DNA of 64,000 nucleotides from Brachypterus glaber (Eukaryota; Arthropoda; Insecta; Coleoptera; Kateretidae), in NCBI GenBank assembly GCA_958510825.1, contig OY294054.1:6557683-6621682 (forward strand), given 5' to 3'. The notes beneath the pieces are model-generated. The model saw nothing but the letters and a program-made list of their open reading frames with translations, was not told the DNA's origin and ran no database searches. The translations under genes and the position numbers were made by a program. Below are positions 43,160 through 55,220 of the stretch, one piece after another. Every line of letters starts with the position of its first letter. Position 1 is the stretch's first letter.

Positions 43160-44695
43160 TTGCTACGTTATAAAAGCAATATACTAGCCAAACTACCTGT
43201 TAGGAGGAAAAGCACAGATTTTGGTGCTGTTCAGCTAATATATTGTTCTGATTATGGGTGGTATATCAGAGTTAGAGGTTATCCGTTGCAAGCACCGGAC
43301 TCAGGGGTGAACAATACAAGACTGTGGGGGTATGTGGGATTCGTTTGCTGTAATATAGTAAATAAGAGATATATTTAATATAAGAACCGAGATTGCTAAA
43401 TAGTTATTAGTTGTCCTAGACAGTGGTTATTAAATTAAACACAAAGTGATTTAAATTAAATTACTCATATATTAAAATATATAAAATATTATAAAAATTA
43501 TCAAAAGTACTCAAATGAGTATAAAAAATATTATAAAAATCACCCTATATTACTCAGATCACAACTTTTCTAAATATAATCTTAACTATGATTTCACTTA
43601 ACTAAAAGTTAAATAAGAGGTCTCCAATAGACATTATTTTATACCCAAAATCACTTAAATCAAACGATTACTTAACTAAATCTTTCATAAGAGGTCTCCA
43701 ATAGACATTATTAATTGATATACATGAAAATAATTAAAAGCAGAACAAGTTAAATGAATTTAATACCGTGAAGCGATATTTCTTCAATTTGTGTTATTAA
43801 TTGATATAAATGAAAATAATTACTTAAAAGCAGAACAAGTTAAATGAATTTAATATCGTGAAGCGATATTTCTTCAATATAGTAACAATTTACTTCACCT
43901 TAGTGGTCAATCCCAGCATTGATGTCTCAGGACGACAGAAATATCCAACAACACACAGCTTCAGCCTTTGGTCCAAATTAGAATACCCCTGGGGTCCACA
44001 AAACATTCAATGTAGTAAATCCAGTCCGGATAATGGTTCCAAAGTATTAAATTGCACTACAGTTTCAAATTCTTGTAGTTTTACAACATTTTGTACACGA
44101 GGTGTGAAGGTTAAATGAAGGCGAAAGAAGGTCACATTAGAATACCCAATTTAAATCCCGGGTAAAAAGCCAGAAGTATAGTTTCTGGCTCTAAACTAAG
44201 TTTTACGAAATACGTCTTAGCAGGTAGACATTACAGAAGAAAAGAAATTGGATATGGCGACCCTTGACGAAGTCAAATTCAAGCGCATGCGCAACTTTCA
44301 TTGTAGCAAAACAGTCATGAATCGATTATTCGATTTTCCAATAATTAATACTTATTAATAACCACCATAGAGTAATAATAACTAAATTACCACTCTATTT
44401 TATTTTAAGTTACCAATAACCAAAAATCATTTAAAAATAATCAATTTTCGTATATCATAGAAATATTAGTTATGAATAATGGGCGGTATGCGAAACGAAC
44501 AGTAGTTAATGGCTATTTCACCGAAAATTTTGACAATAGCAATGTAAGGTTATATTTATTAAATTTACTAAAGTAAACTACCAAATGGTAATTTTAAATA
44601 AGAAAAACTATATAAAAGGTTAGTACTATTAAAATTAAATTAAATTAAATGCACTAAGCACCCAAATAGGTGTAAGGTCAAACAGACCGTAACAA
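43160..44695. other. Unassigned insertion in the left arm of the mariner-like element
   Basis: The left inverted arm matches the right one up to about 43,155 and again from about 44,696, so the 1.5 kb between is extra. It contains a tandem duplication (43,612-43,885), two short plus-strand frames (43,160-43,378; 43,858-44,118) without recognised motifs, and no clear terminal repeats. Borders may be AATTTGCTACGTTA and CCGTAACAAATT, imperfect inverses. Confidence 0.5.
43612..43885 (+). repeat. Tandem duplications around AGAGGTCTCCAATAGACATT
   Basis: AGAGGTCTCCAATAGACATT occurs at about 43,616 and 43,690; ATTAATTGATATACATGAAAATAATT through GAAGCGATATTTCTTCAAT (about 105 bases) occurs twice between 43,709 and 43,880. 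Confidence 0.85.
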
Positions 44696-45067
44696 ATTTT
44701 TAATTTTAGAAAACGGTAAAAAATGGTAAGTGCATTATGGAATGACCCCGCTAATGTAAAAGAGAGGATGCTATGAAAATAAATGTTTGCAAATATGACG
44801 TTCACGATAAAAATAAATGTCAAATCTAATGTTATAAATTAGATTTTTACTTAGACTTAGTAAGGACCTTGTGGACTAGGGTATTTTATACTACAGGGTG
44901 TATTACTTAATTACTAATAAATTTTGATTTTTTGCGCTCAATCAAATTTTTTAATTGGTATGATTGGATTAATCTTAGATTAATCTTAGCAGTTTTTTTT
45001 ACAAAGTCAAGTCTATATCATAATGAAAGTATTGGTAAAGCAAGTTATTATAAAACCTATTGGACAG

Positions 45068-45072
45068 CTTAT
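45068..45072. repeat. Target-site duplication CTTAT (left)
   Basis: CTTAT abuts the left BEL LTR and is repeated at 52423-52427 after the right LTR; 4-6 bases are usual for BEL/Pao integration. Confidence 0.85.
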
Positions 45073-45310
45073 TGTACCCGCAAATACGCTGGTTCTAAAT
45101 TAACTTCGTGGACTGTAGTTTTCAAATGTTTATTATAAAATATTAATAATATAATTTTTACTTTTATTAACATTAGGACATTGGCTAATGCTTTACGCTA
45201 GGACATTGGCTAACGCTGACTGGCTGCTTCGGCAGCACATACGATACTGATTCTTAAGCTAATGTTTTGGTGGGGATGAAGAGGTACAGATACACTCTTC
45301 GTTCCCAACA
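45073..45310 (-). repeat. BEL 3' LTR
   Basis: On the minus strand begins TGTTGGGAACGAAGAGTGTA and ends GCGGGTACA; corresponds base for base to 52185-52422. Confidence 0.92.
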
Positions 45311-46354
45311 TACTGGGGGCCCGAAAGATGGCAATTTATCCCAGTAGGTTAAATTAAATCTTTGTTGCTTAAAAAATTATAAAAATTTTGTTAATTATTT
45401 ATTTAGTTATTTATTTAGTTATTTATTAATTGATTGAGCTTAACACATAGTCATGGAGAGTCCCAAATAAGCTTCTGGCTTGTGCTAGGGGCTCTCCATT
45501 AATTTTTTTACAATATTTCCAAATAGTATATTTTTAGGTTACAATAATTTCATCTGCAAACTTTATCCTTTCGGCTTCCCTCCATTTCTACATAAAGCTC
45601 TTTCCTTACGTATCATTCCAGCAATCCATTTCTCAATAATCTGATTATATTAACAGTACAATTTTGAATATTTAAATTATTAAAAAATTATAGACGTTGA
45701 CATTGACATTATATGCTATGAAAATTATGAAACATATTTTAAAACAATAACTATTATTTATCATTATAATAACTTGACCTAGAACCGATGTTTCGAAAAG
45801 AGACCAGGAAGTTATATTTTTTAATAGAAATATTCGCTTTATAGAAGCTTGAAACTTTTTTAAGTTAACTTGAGTACAAATATTGGCTTTATAGAAGCTT
45901 GTACGTTTTTATTTAAATTTTAAAAATATTCGAAAATATTTAACTTATTAACTCTTGTTGAGTAACTATTTTATTTTTACTTTATAGTGTAAAATATTTT
46001 ATTTTATTTTTAACTTTTAGTTATTTAAATATTATTTTTTAATTGTTAATATAATTGTGAATGAAAACCTAAAAACTAAACCTAAAACTACCTGTTTTTT
46101 TTACCTAATCTTAATTTTTATTTATACAACCTTAAAAGATAAGTGTTCTATTTATGTACAAATTATGTACACTTTTTTGGACATTTTATGTACATTTTTT
46201 GGACATTTCATTTACATTTATTTCTACATGTTATTTACATTTTTTGTTTATATGTTATTTACATATTATATATATAAGAAATATATACTTTCAAACTTTA
46301 TATACAAGTCAAAATCGGGAATTTACGTCAAAATTGGGAATTTATGTACATACG
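45311..46354 (-). other. BEL 3' untranslated region
   Basis: AT-rich DNA between integrase stop and the 3' LTR. Plus-strand Tyr/Phe-rich frames at 46,057-46,372 are composition artefacts. No clear purine-rich tract next to the LTR was seen. Confidence 0.6.
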
Positions 46355-47308
46355 TTAATCATTAATGGGTAGTACGGCTATTTTTGTAACAGATCGCTTG
46401 TAAATACCGCTGTTCGTTTTTACCTGAACTACTCTTACCCTACCTTCTTTTCCGGGAATAACCTTAATTATCCTGGCCATTGGCCATGTAAGTGGGGAGA
46501 CATTGTCTTCTTTTAAAATAACTAGCATGCCTTCTTTTAAATTTTCAACATTGTTTTGCCACTTGGGCCTACTCTGCAACTGCGCTAAATAATCAGAATG
46601 CCATTTTTTCCAAAATATTTGTTTTATTTTAATACCTAATTGCCAAAATTTAAGCCTGTTATCGGGAATTTCTGCTAAATTTGTTTCTGGAAAACTGGTT
46701 ATAGGACAACCAATAAGGAAATGTCCAGGTGTCAAATATGTCAAGTCTGTGGGGTCATTGGTTATTTGGGTTATTGGTCTGGAATTTAAAATTCCTTCAA
46801 TTTCTATTACTAAACTGTTAAATTCTTCGTACGTTAAAAGTGAATTTCCCATTACCCGTTTTAAATGAAATTTGGCGCTTTTTACGGCGGTTTCCCACAG
46901 GCCCCCGAAAACTGGGGAATAACTGGGGATAAATTTAAATATAATACCTTCATTTGCAGAATGGTCAATAATTTTATCTTTATTTTCTTCATAAGCCTTG
47001 GATAATTCTATTAAATCTTGGTTTGCACCTTTGAAGGTACCACCGTTGTCACAATAGATTTTTTCTGGTTTGCCCCTACGAAAATTGAACCTTTTTAGAG
47101 CAGCCAAAAAAGTTTCAGTTTTTAAATCTGATAAAAGTTCGAGATGGACTGCTTTTACAGCAAAACATACAAAAACCGCAATATATCCTTTAGTAATAGT
47201 AGTTTTTCTTACTCTAGACTGCTTAATATTAAAATGACCACAAAAATCAATTACGACATTTCTAAATATTTTTGTTGAGGTAACTCTATCTTCAGGGAGT
47301 GACCCCAT
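46355..47308 (-). pseudogene. BEL integrase core and C-terminal domain
   Basis: Catalytic residues are visible: Asp in NVVIDFCGHF, Asp in IYCDNGGTF and Glu in FGGLWETAVKSAKFHL, followed by the DUF5641-type tail (PGHFLIGCPI, WPMARIIKVIPGKEGRVRVV) typical of Pao integrases. The zinc-finger part lies in the preceding frame (end of 47383-48666), so a frameshift between 47,309 and 47,383 separates them. 317 codons intact in this segment. Confidence 0.9.
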
Positions 47309-47382
47309 TAATTGATTCGCAAATTTTGCCTTTAATCTAAAACAAATAGTACAACAGTGTATGATTTTTTTTTATTTCGCGG

Positions 47383-48666
47383 TTACCACTTATAACCCAA
47401 TTTTTTTTGGTTTAAACTACTTAATACATGTTTTTGCCCAGCATGGTCCAAAAGTAAATGCTGACGCCTTATTATTAAGTTTGTAATGTGGCTATTTTTA
47501 GCCAAAATTATGGGATGTTTTTGATCATAGGTAATGTTCGACTGTTGTAGCCTACCCGATAATCGCAACAATCCAAAATTATCTATAAAAGGACAAAGGG
47601 GTTTTAAATTAGATTTTAAATCTTGACCTTTTATTAAAAGTTTTATGTCATTTTCAAAATGTCTATGTTGATCAGTTTTTATTATAACTTTTAAGGCATT
47701 ATCTAGTTCAAATGGCGTTAAGTTTTTATCTAAAATTTTATTTTCTTTATTTTTTGTATTATTTACAAACCTTAACATATAAGCTACCACTCGCTGTAAT
47801 TTAATTATACTAGAGAAATTTTCAAAAAACATTTTTTCTACGTTAACAGTGACTAAAACTTGTACCTGTGCTTTTTGTTCAGGCAGATGACCCAGAACGT
47901 CAGGAATATTATTTAAATTAGGGGAAAAATTTATATCTTGTAGAAATTCTGGACCTGAGAACCACAAAGGGTGATTTTCTAAGTCCTGCGGAGCTACACC
48001 TCTGCTTAAACAGTCAGCAGGGTTTTCTTTTGATTTAATATAAGCCCAATTAAATTGACTTGTTAAATTATTAATTTTTAAAATCCTGTTGGCCACATAA
48101 GGGTTTAATTTCAAAGGATCTGTTTTTATCCAAGCTAGGACAATATTTGAATCAGAATATAAATGTACATTAGTAATTTTTTCCTGCATTATATTAAATA
48201 TTTTGTTAGTCAAGTTAGCTAATAATACCCCGCTATTTAATTCTAGTCTGGGTATTGTAATATTTTTATCAATCGGACCTATTCTTGATTTTGAGCAAAT
48301 TAAATTAACGTTAACTTTATTATTGACTATTGTACGACAATAAATTACGGCCCCATATGCAAAATTACTTGAATCTGAAAAACCAATTAGCTCAATTTTA
48401 TTTGCGTTTAAAAAATTTAAATTTCTAGGTATATTTAAAGTTTTCATTTGAGCAAGGTTTTGTGAAAACTCTTGCCACATTTGCAATAATTCATCAGGAA
48501 GAATTTGATCCCATTTTAATTTGGCAATCCATAAATGTTGCATAATTACCTTGGCCCTTACTAAAATTGGCCCAGCTAGTCCTAAAGGGTCGTAAAATTT
48601 ACAGATACAACTAAGTATTTGTCTTTTTGTGACACAATGGTCAGAATTACATTTTGAAACTGACAT
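47383..48666 (-). pseudogene. BEL RT end, RNase H and integrase zinc-finger region
   Basis: Begins in the Pao-specific region (ILSCICKFYDPLGLAGPILV), followed by RNase H-like motifs (IGFSDSSNFAYGAVIYC, ITIPRLELNSGVLLANL, LYSDSNIVLAWIK, ENPADCLSRG) and the integrase N-terminus with His residues (HPIILAKNSHITNLIIRRQH, LLLDHAGQKHVL). 427 codons, open to the frameshift at its end. Confidence 0.88.
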
Positions 48667-48724
48667 TTCAAAGTTATCTGATTTAATTGTATGCTAAACC
48701 TAAAGTTTTAACAATTGAATTATT

Positions 48725-49090
48725 TTGAGAAAAATCTATATTATCAAAATGTTGCTTTTCTGGCGGAATACAACTAAAACTGTTTCGGAATTTGAAGACC
48801 ACTTGTGTAGCTCAAAAGATCCTAACTTTAAAATTTCTATCCTCTTCCTTAATTTTACACAAATTCTGCAAAGAAGAACTCCCAAAAAATGCGTCATCTA
48901 CATAAGTATATTTTAACAACACTTCCGCCCCTAAAGGATATTTTTCTTTAAAATTTTGAGCAAGCTCAACCAGACAACGGGTTGCTAAGAATGGGGAACT
49001 TTTAAGACCATATGTTACTGTTAGTAACTGAATAACTTGTAAAGGCATGGTGGGGTTTTCCCGCCATAAAATATTTAATAATTTAGTTTG
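48725..49090 (-). pseudogene. BEL reverse transcriptase catalytic fragment
   Basis: The frame 49048-48812 contains TVTYGLKSSPFLATRCL and the catalytic YVDD in TYVDDAFFGSSS. It is separated by frame changes from the N-terminal RT (49092-49904) and from 48666 on. Confidence 0.85.
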
Positions 49091-49091
49091 G

Positions 49092-49904
49092 TTAGGATTT
49101 ATTAAAATTTGTTAAACATACAAACTCAAAAGTTCTAAAAGAAATTAGTATATCAAAAAGTTCTCTCTGAACTACTGCGCCATTGTACAGTAATTGGTTC
49201 AAAGAAACCCCATTGTTTGCCTGCATACCTGTGTCAAAAACTATTCTGCACCTGGTGCTCTTTTTATCCTCCCTAATCACCGGGTGATGGGCGATAAAAT
49301 ATATAGAACTATCATTTAAGTCAAAATCATTTAAATTTACTATTTTTGCATGCCCTAACTCTAAATATTCATCAATGAATGATTTATATTGAATAAATAA
49401 CTGTGGGTTTGCATGCAACCTTTTTTCTAGGTTTAAAAATCGTTTATGGGCAGCTGAAAATGAATCACCTATATTTAATTGAGACATGTCCTTTTTTAAG
49501 GGCAAATCCACTTGAAATCTGTTATTTATTTTAATGACAGAATTTTTAAAAATATTTTCACAAGCGACCTGATCACTTTCGTACTCAGGAAACACTTCTA
49601 GGACCTTTTCCGTTTGCCAAAAATTATTTATTAAATTTCCAACGTTTTCAACTCGACGTGTCAAATGAAGTGATACGGACGGCCCTTGCGTAGCTCTAGG
49701 GACTTCCCCAGCTACTACATACCCCAACAAGGTATTTTGTAAAACTAAATTATTTTTTCCCAACTTAATGGTACCTGTTAATAAAATCTGAAAGAAAATA
49801 TTAGCTCCTAAAAGAAAACTAATTTTCCCTGGAATATTAAATCCAGTATCTGAAAGTGTGACATTGTCCGGAATTTTATTTTTATCAAACTCAGAATGAG
49901 GCAA
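49092..49904 (-). pseudogene. BEL protease end and N-terminal reverse transcriptase
   Basis: Protease-type GYVVAGEVP region (LLGANIFFQILLTGTIKLG, LQNTLLGYVVAGEVP, Pao DUF1758-like) is followed by YFIAHHPVIREDKKSTRCR and IVFDTGMQANNGVSLNQLL, the Pao RT start. The first Asp/Cys motifs of the protease lie further right and are degraded. Confidence 0.8.
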
Positions 49905-49998
49905 CTCACAAGTTATTTAGTCAATAACTGAAAAACTTACATTGATGCCAAAATTATATATACATGACTCTATTTTCGCATCAACTGACCTTGTGACC

Positions 49999-51048
49999 TC
50001 AGTTTTTGAGTCTGTCACACCTTTTATGGTAAAATGGTTTTTTACTAATTTGTTCCGCTAACTCATTTGTTATCAAAGAACTTTCACTACAGGCATAAAT
50101 ATAATGTCCAAATTTATTTTTTATTTTAATTACCACAGTTGGCAACAAAACAGTAGTTTTGGTTAGTCTGCTCAAAAAATTGATTTTACTTTCTGGCTGC
50201 TCAGTACTAGAGACCGTTCCTTGGTTGGGTGTACTTGGACCCGGCACTGAAGCAGCGTTTAAACCGGGCTTTGAACCCTGACCATTTTGATCCGGGTTTC
50301 GATCTCTATGTAATAAAGAATTATGAAAATTACTGTTACAAAATTGACATTTTATTATTAAGCGACATTTGTCTTGATGTTTAGTCAAGCAAATTTTGCA
50401 ATGCTTATTATTTTCAATGAAAGCAGTTCTTTCTTTAAGAGATGAAGCTTTAAATTTATGACAGTTATATAGCTTATGTCCTGGTACAGAACAAAATGGA
50501 CATTTATAGTCATTTGTATTGTTTAGGGTTAAATTTGTAACCTTTGGCTTAAATGTTGGTTGACTAACCGTATTAACTATTGGAACTGACTCTAGGGCCA
50601 TAGCCCTATTTTCCAAATAGTTTAAAAATTCAGCTATTGTTGGCAGCTGTGAGCTGTCCCTGTCTATTTGAAAACATCGGTGCGTATAAGCATCTAATTT
50701 TCTAGTTAAAATGCATATCAAAAGCATATCACAATTTTCAAAACTTTGGTTTAAATTTTTTAAAGCAGTTAATTGTTGCTTAATTTTGGACACAAATTCT
50801 CCCAAAATAGGACTAGAACCCTTTTGAATGGGTGGTAAATCTAAAATTTTATAAATGTGATTGTTTATCAAGAGCGTCTCATTATTAAATCTTTCGTCTA
50901 AAAGTTTTAAAGCCTCTGTATAAGAGTCACCCACAAGAGGTAAATTATTAATTAAAGTTAAAGCTTCATCTTTTAAATAAGAGCGTAAATAAAATAGTTT
51001 CTCAACTGGACATAAACCGGGATTTTTGTCTATCACAGCATCGAACAT
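49999..51048 (-). pseudogene. BEL gag (DUF1759) with zinc knuckles
   Basis: Capsid-like segment FDAVIDKNPGLCPVEKLFYL through YTEALKLLDERFNNETLL, then Cys/His clusters CPFCSVPGHKLYNCHKF, HCKICLTKHQDKC and CQFCNSNFHNSLLH. The frame ends inside the start of the protease (YACSESSLITNELAEQI where the active site Asp-Ser would be expected). Confidence 0.85.
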
Positions 51049-51101
51049 TGCCTGGAAAGGCTTATAATCATTTAAATTAGCCCCATTAAAGTGGGGGATA
51101 T

Positions 51102-51491
51102 TTACTGAGGGTAGCCTAGTATTAGGTACACTAGAAACTGGTTGCTCTTTTTTCTCAATACATTGCCTTGATTTAGGGTTGGCCCCTTCTTTGCATTTAA
51201 AAACTTTTTTAAAATTAAATTTATCTTCGAAATTAACTCGAAATGTTTACTTTCGAATAAGTCAATGTTTTCATTGTCTTTTAAATCAAATATTTTAATT
51301 TCAGCATCCAGGTCTTGATATTTTTCTAAATTAACTTCAAGCTTTTCTTTTCTAGCCGTAAGTTGTTCAAAAATTAAGTCTGTAACTGCCAAATCTTGTC
51401 TTTCCGAAACAAAGGTTTCAACTCTATCTAAAAATATAATACATTGATCTCTTTTTTGTTTTAAGAGCTTTAGCTCTTGTTTAGTAGCCAT
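51102..51491 (-). pseudogene. BEL gag N-terminus
   Basis: Starts MATKQELKLLKQKRDQCI, the coiled-coil opening of Pao gag proteins, and ends at a stop just before the DUF1759 segment, which is in another frame. The ATG at 51489-51491 is the probable native start. Confidence 0.75.
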
Positions 51492-52184
51492 TTTTTAAAC
51501 AAATTAGAACTACTTTTTTATAAACAAAAACTAAGATTTAGGTTACAAACTTTAAAATTGTTAAAAAATAAACTTAAATAATATAAAACGTTATACATAC
51601 GTTTTAATTCTAATCATTCATATTAAAAGCTATTAAATGTTCAAAAAGTTCAATTTCATTGATCCAAAACTCAATTTGACAATCAGCTGATGATTTCTTT
51701 GTTTATCAGACAAGTAACATCTTACGGCTGAAGCAAAAAAGTATCGATCCTACCTTGTTGTGGTGACCTCTGTGTTTCGGGTTTGCAAAACCTATAGTTA
51801 TCCTACTTGCCGCTAGGTAGCTGGGTTACAGGTTTTTCTTTTGCTTTTTATTTCAGTTCATAGATGTAGCACTTTATTTTAACTAAAACTCCCGCTCATT
51901 CAAGAAGTCGGGCGCATCGTTTTCTACGCCTCACAATAAAACATGGCCGCCATTTCTTCTAGCAATATCCAGTTTGAACAAACACCACGTTTTTTTTTTA
52001 AACTGCGTAAAACACAATTTTTCGTTTATTTTATGCCCAAAACACTTTTTTAATCACTTTGGAAATCACTTGTTATCGATTTTAGCACTTTATACTGATT
52101 TTTTTGATTAATCTCGATGTAAAAACTTTGTTTTTACGTATTTTGAATAGTTTTTTCACATGCGGGTCGAAGCACCAAAAATAA
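51492..52184 (-). other. BEL 5' leader with primer-binding site
   Basis: Non-coding leader between the 5' LTR and gag. Next to the LTR, after a 7-base spacer, the minus strand reads TGGTGCTTCGACCCGCATG, which has the TGG start of a primer-binding site; the tRNA was not identified. On the plus strand a pyrimidine run ending TTTATTTCAG is fortuitous. Confidence 0.6.
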
Positions 52185-52422
52185 TGTACGCGCAAATACG
52201 CTGGTTCTAAATTAACTTCGTGGACTGTAGTTTTCAAATGTTTATTATAAAATATTAATAATATAATTTTTACTTTTATTAACATTAGGACATTGGCTAA
52301 TGCTTTACGCTAGGATATTGGCTAACGCTGACTGACTGCTTCGGCAGCACAGACGATACTGATTCTTAAGCTAATGTGTTGGTGGGTATGAAGAGGTACA
52401 GATACACTCTTCGTTCCCAACA
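52185..52422 (-). repeat. BEL 5' LTR
   Basis: Pair of 45073-45310. TG...CA ends; followed on the right by target duplication CTTAT (52423-52427). Confidence 0.92.
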
Positions 52423-52534
52423 CTTATGATAAAACATGTTTTATAATTATGAGATTTTAAAAAACATAATTAATTAGCTTGTAAAGAACCCCCTTCCCTC
52501 GCAGTTGCATGAAGTTGCAGCTGGTTCATATTAG

Positions 52535-53162
52535 CAGGGCCGGATTCAGGGGGGTGCAGGGGGTACAGATTACCCGGGGCCCGGGCTCGAAGGGGGCCCG
52601 GCGACAGAAGTTTTTAATAAACAGTTTATTTATTTATACTTCCCCAGATCGATAAGGCGTCAAAATGAGCAAATAAGTAGATCTCGTTCCAAATGGGCAA
52701 TAGAAAAAATTTCGCCGCGGCAGCGCTTAAGCCTTTTTGGATTTTTGTAAAAAATAATAGTGCACTGTTACTAGTGTTTTAAAATTTGTAAAAAAATTCG
52801 CTCGCTTCGCTAGGGCTAATTTAGCTACATATTTTTTTTAGTTCAAGCTTGCAAAAGCTTAAAATTTGTAAAAAAATTGCCTGCGGCGCCAGAGCTATCA
52901 AAATTGAAAAAAAATTCGCCTGCGGCGCTAAGACTTTATTATTTTTTACATACTTAAGCTTGCTGAACTATGAAAATAAAACAGTCAGAAATTAACATAA
53001 TTTGAAAAAATTTTCGACTGCGGCGCTTAGTTAATGAATGGGGGCGCCGCTTCGGCCCTGAGTGCCTTAGCTGCAGGCCTGCATGGGACAATTATGTTTT
53101 AAAAAAATGGGGGCCCGAGTAAAAAGTTGCACCGGGGCCCGGGCTGGCTCTGTCCGGCCCTG
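52535..53162. mobile_element. 628-base hAT-type non-autonomous element
   Basis: Ends CAGGGCCGG and CCGGCCCTG, flanked by an exact 8-base duplication CATATTAG (52527-52534 and 53163-53170). Interior GC-rich near the ends, with repeated GCGGCGC and AAAATTTGTAAAAAAATT motifs. No transposase. Inside the mariner-like element. Confidence 0.92.
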
Positions 53163-53170
53163 CATATTAG

Positions 53171-53694
53171 GGTCACTTCATCTAGTCCTACTTCGTGCTT
53201 TTGTTCTTAGTCTTTTGTTTTGTTTTTTTGAACCAAACCAGACCAAAATTAGACCAAATACAGAAGAACAAAGGAAAAAAACTGTCATATTATGGGCAAT
53301 TTAGTCAATTAATTTATTGTTATGTAATTAATTACGTACATTTTAGTTGGAATTAAAAGTTAAATGATACTAAGAATAATTCTCATAAGTTAAAATAGTT
53401 ATTATTAATATTATTTATTAATATGCGAAACGCAAGACGTATTTATGATATTTGAATTAATTAACTAATCTTTGTGTCAAATTCCATACATCTACAAAAT
53501 ATTACGCCTTTCTAGAATATTTTCAGTGTTATTAGAATTGTTTTGTACAATATTTCAAATAAATCCATTCTGCATTGATCCTCTTCCCCTCATCGTCTAC
53601 ATAAGAAGCCCCCATTTTTAACACGATAAAGCAATTTAATTTTGTTTAGATGTCTGAGTCTGTCTGTGTATCTATCTGTCTTTTTGTAAAGTAA
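53171..53694. other. AT-rich DNA between MITE and transposase
   Basis: Probably original interior or 3' flank of the mariner-like transposase. No gene recognised. Confidence 0.5.
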
Positions 53695-54754
53695 TTAGTC
53701 ATAGTCGTTTCGTAAATGTTCAAAAGTTCTCCCATCCTCCTGAATACACATAAAAAGCCTACTTTCAAAATTATGTCTGACTCGTTGAAGCATTACCGGT
53801 GTTATTTCGTTAAATGCTTCAACGATTCTTTGACGCATATTTTCAGGAGTGGTGGGAGCTTGTCGGTAAACCCTGTCCTTTACAAATCCCCACAAAAAAA
53901 ATCACACGGGGTTAAATCGGGTGATCTTGCTGGCCAGGCAATTTGACCACCACGACCTATCCATGTATTATAAGTCTCATCCAAAAAAGTCCTCACCTCA
54001 TAAAAAAAATGAGCAGGAGCCCCATCCTGTATAAAAGTTATGTCATTTCGCAGATTTAGTGGTACGTCTTCTAAAAGTTCCGGTAATTCATCACGCAAAA
54101 AATTTAGGTACATATTCCCATTTAGATGCCCATTAAAAAAGTAAGGTCCAATAACCGAATCCCCCAGTACCCTTCCCCAAACATTTAAAGACCAATGCCT
54201 AACCCAATGCGGATTTTCAACAGACCAATAATGCATTTTATGCCTGTTGACAACTCCATTGCTTTTAAATGTAGATTTGTAACTAACAAAATTTTGGTAG
54301 AAAAGTCCTCGTCATCCCCTGTTAATTAGAAAAGTTCATCACAAAATCGAACCCTATTTTCAAAATCCCTCCCATGTAACTCTTGTTTAAGACATAATTT
54401 ATACGGATATAATTTAGAATTTTTAATAACCCTACTAACTGATGTGCGTGATAAATGATGTTCCCTTGCGATTATCCTTGTAGACGTGTGGGGATCATTG
54501 ATAACTGCTTCTTGAATTATAGTTATAGTTTCAGGATCTTTGGTTACTGGACTTTCGCAAACTTTTTTTATGTCCCTCACTCCTCCAGTATCCAAAAATA
54601 AATTAACAATTCTTCGTACGCTAAAGTAACTAATACTATCATCGGGGAACTTTTCTACTATTCTTCTCGTTGTTTCTCTTAAATTTCGAGCACATTCTCC
54701 ATAAGTTAAAATAATTTCTTTCTTTACTTCTAAAGTTATCATTTTGGCATTCAA
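53695..54754 (-). pseudogene. Mariner-like transposase, frameshifted
   Basis: Three consecutive frames cover about 340 residues. 54754-54326: N-terminal helix-turn-helix (YGECARNLRETTRRIVEKFP; TSTRIIAREHHLSRTSVSRV). 54236-53880: catalytic core with FIQDGAPAHF (Asp) and WPARSPDLTPCDFF (Asp), 35 residues apart. 53895-53695: GFVKDRVYRQAP and ending LRNDYD. Frameshifts lie near 54,240-54,320 and 53,890, and the first catalytic Asp region is in the broken part. Belongs to a Tc1/mariner lineage widespread in insects; its TA-flanked inverted repeats are at 42,889 and 55,207. Confidence 0.88.
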
Positions 54755-55220
54755 AACTTGGTTTTATAAAAATCTTGCTTTGTTCATTTTTTGATTATAA
54801 TGTAAAATCAAATTTGACATTTATTGTCATCATATACGACTTATTTAAAAAATTTAATTTTAAGGCATCCTACTCTTTTGCCATAGCGGGGTCATTCCAT
54901 TATGCAATTGCCCTTTTTTAAGGTTTTATAAAATTAAGAATTTAAATCGAAAATTATTGTTTTTAGTGAAAAAAACTATCATATGAAGAAAAATTGTTAC
55001 TTTTTTTAATTTTGGCATTTGAAAGTATTGTTATGCTTTTAAAAGTGCATGTGTGGAGCTCTAGCTCAAAACCAAAAAAGAGTAGAAAACTTTTGTTTTG
55101 GGTCAATTGAAGATAATTAGGTCCATATTGACTGGTAAAAGTTTCATGTTGATATCTTTGTTAATAACGCCACAGTTTGACTGATTTGTCTACCGTGGGA
55201 CACCGTGTATATATATATAT

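Larger units (their letters stand above)
45073..52422 (-). mobile_element. BEL/Pao LTR retrotransposon, 7,350 bases, defective
   Basis: Two 238-base LTRs in direct orientation, TG...CA ends, 5-base target duplication, and gag, protease, RT (YVDD), RNase H and integrase on the minus strand with several frameshifts. Inserted between the arms of the mariner-like element. LTRs differ at about six positions (roughly 97.5% identical), so insertion is not very recent. Confidence 0.92.
42889..55207. mobile_element. Mariner-like (Tc1/mariner superfamily) element enlarged by nested insertions
   Basis: Ends CACGGTGTCCCACGGTAGAC (42889) and its complement GTCTACCGTGGGACACCGTG (to 55207), each next to TA. 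Inverted arms share further blocks (ACCAGTCAATATAGACCTA / TAGGTCCATATTGACTGGT; TATCATATGATAG; GGAATGACCCCGCT). A broken transposase lies on the minus strand near the right arm. A BEL retrotransposon, a hAT MITE and about 1.5 kb of unassigned DNA inside account for most of the length. Confidence 0.8.

Noticed and set aside
43160..44118. Two short plus-strand frames (72 and 86 codons)
   Set aside because: No recognisable motifs, partly in tandem repeats, no supporting promoter or homologue signal.
46057..46372. Tyr/Phe-rich hydrophobic proteins on the plus strand
   Set aside because: Antisense AT-rich 3' region of the BEL element; repeated TACATTTTTT-type text explains the frames.
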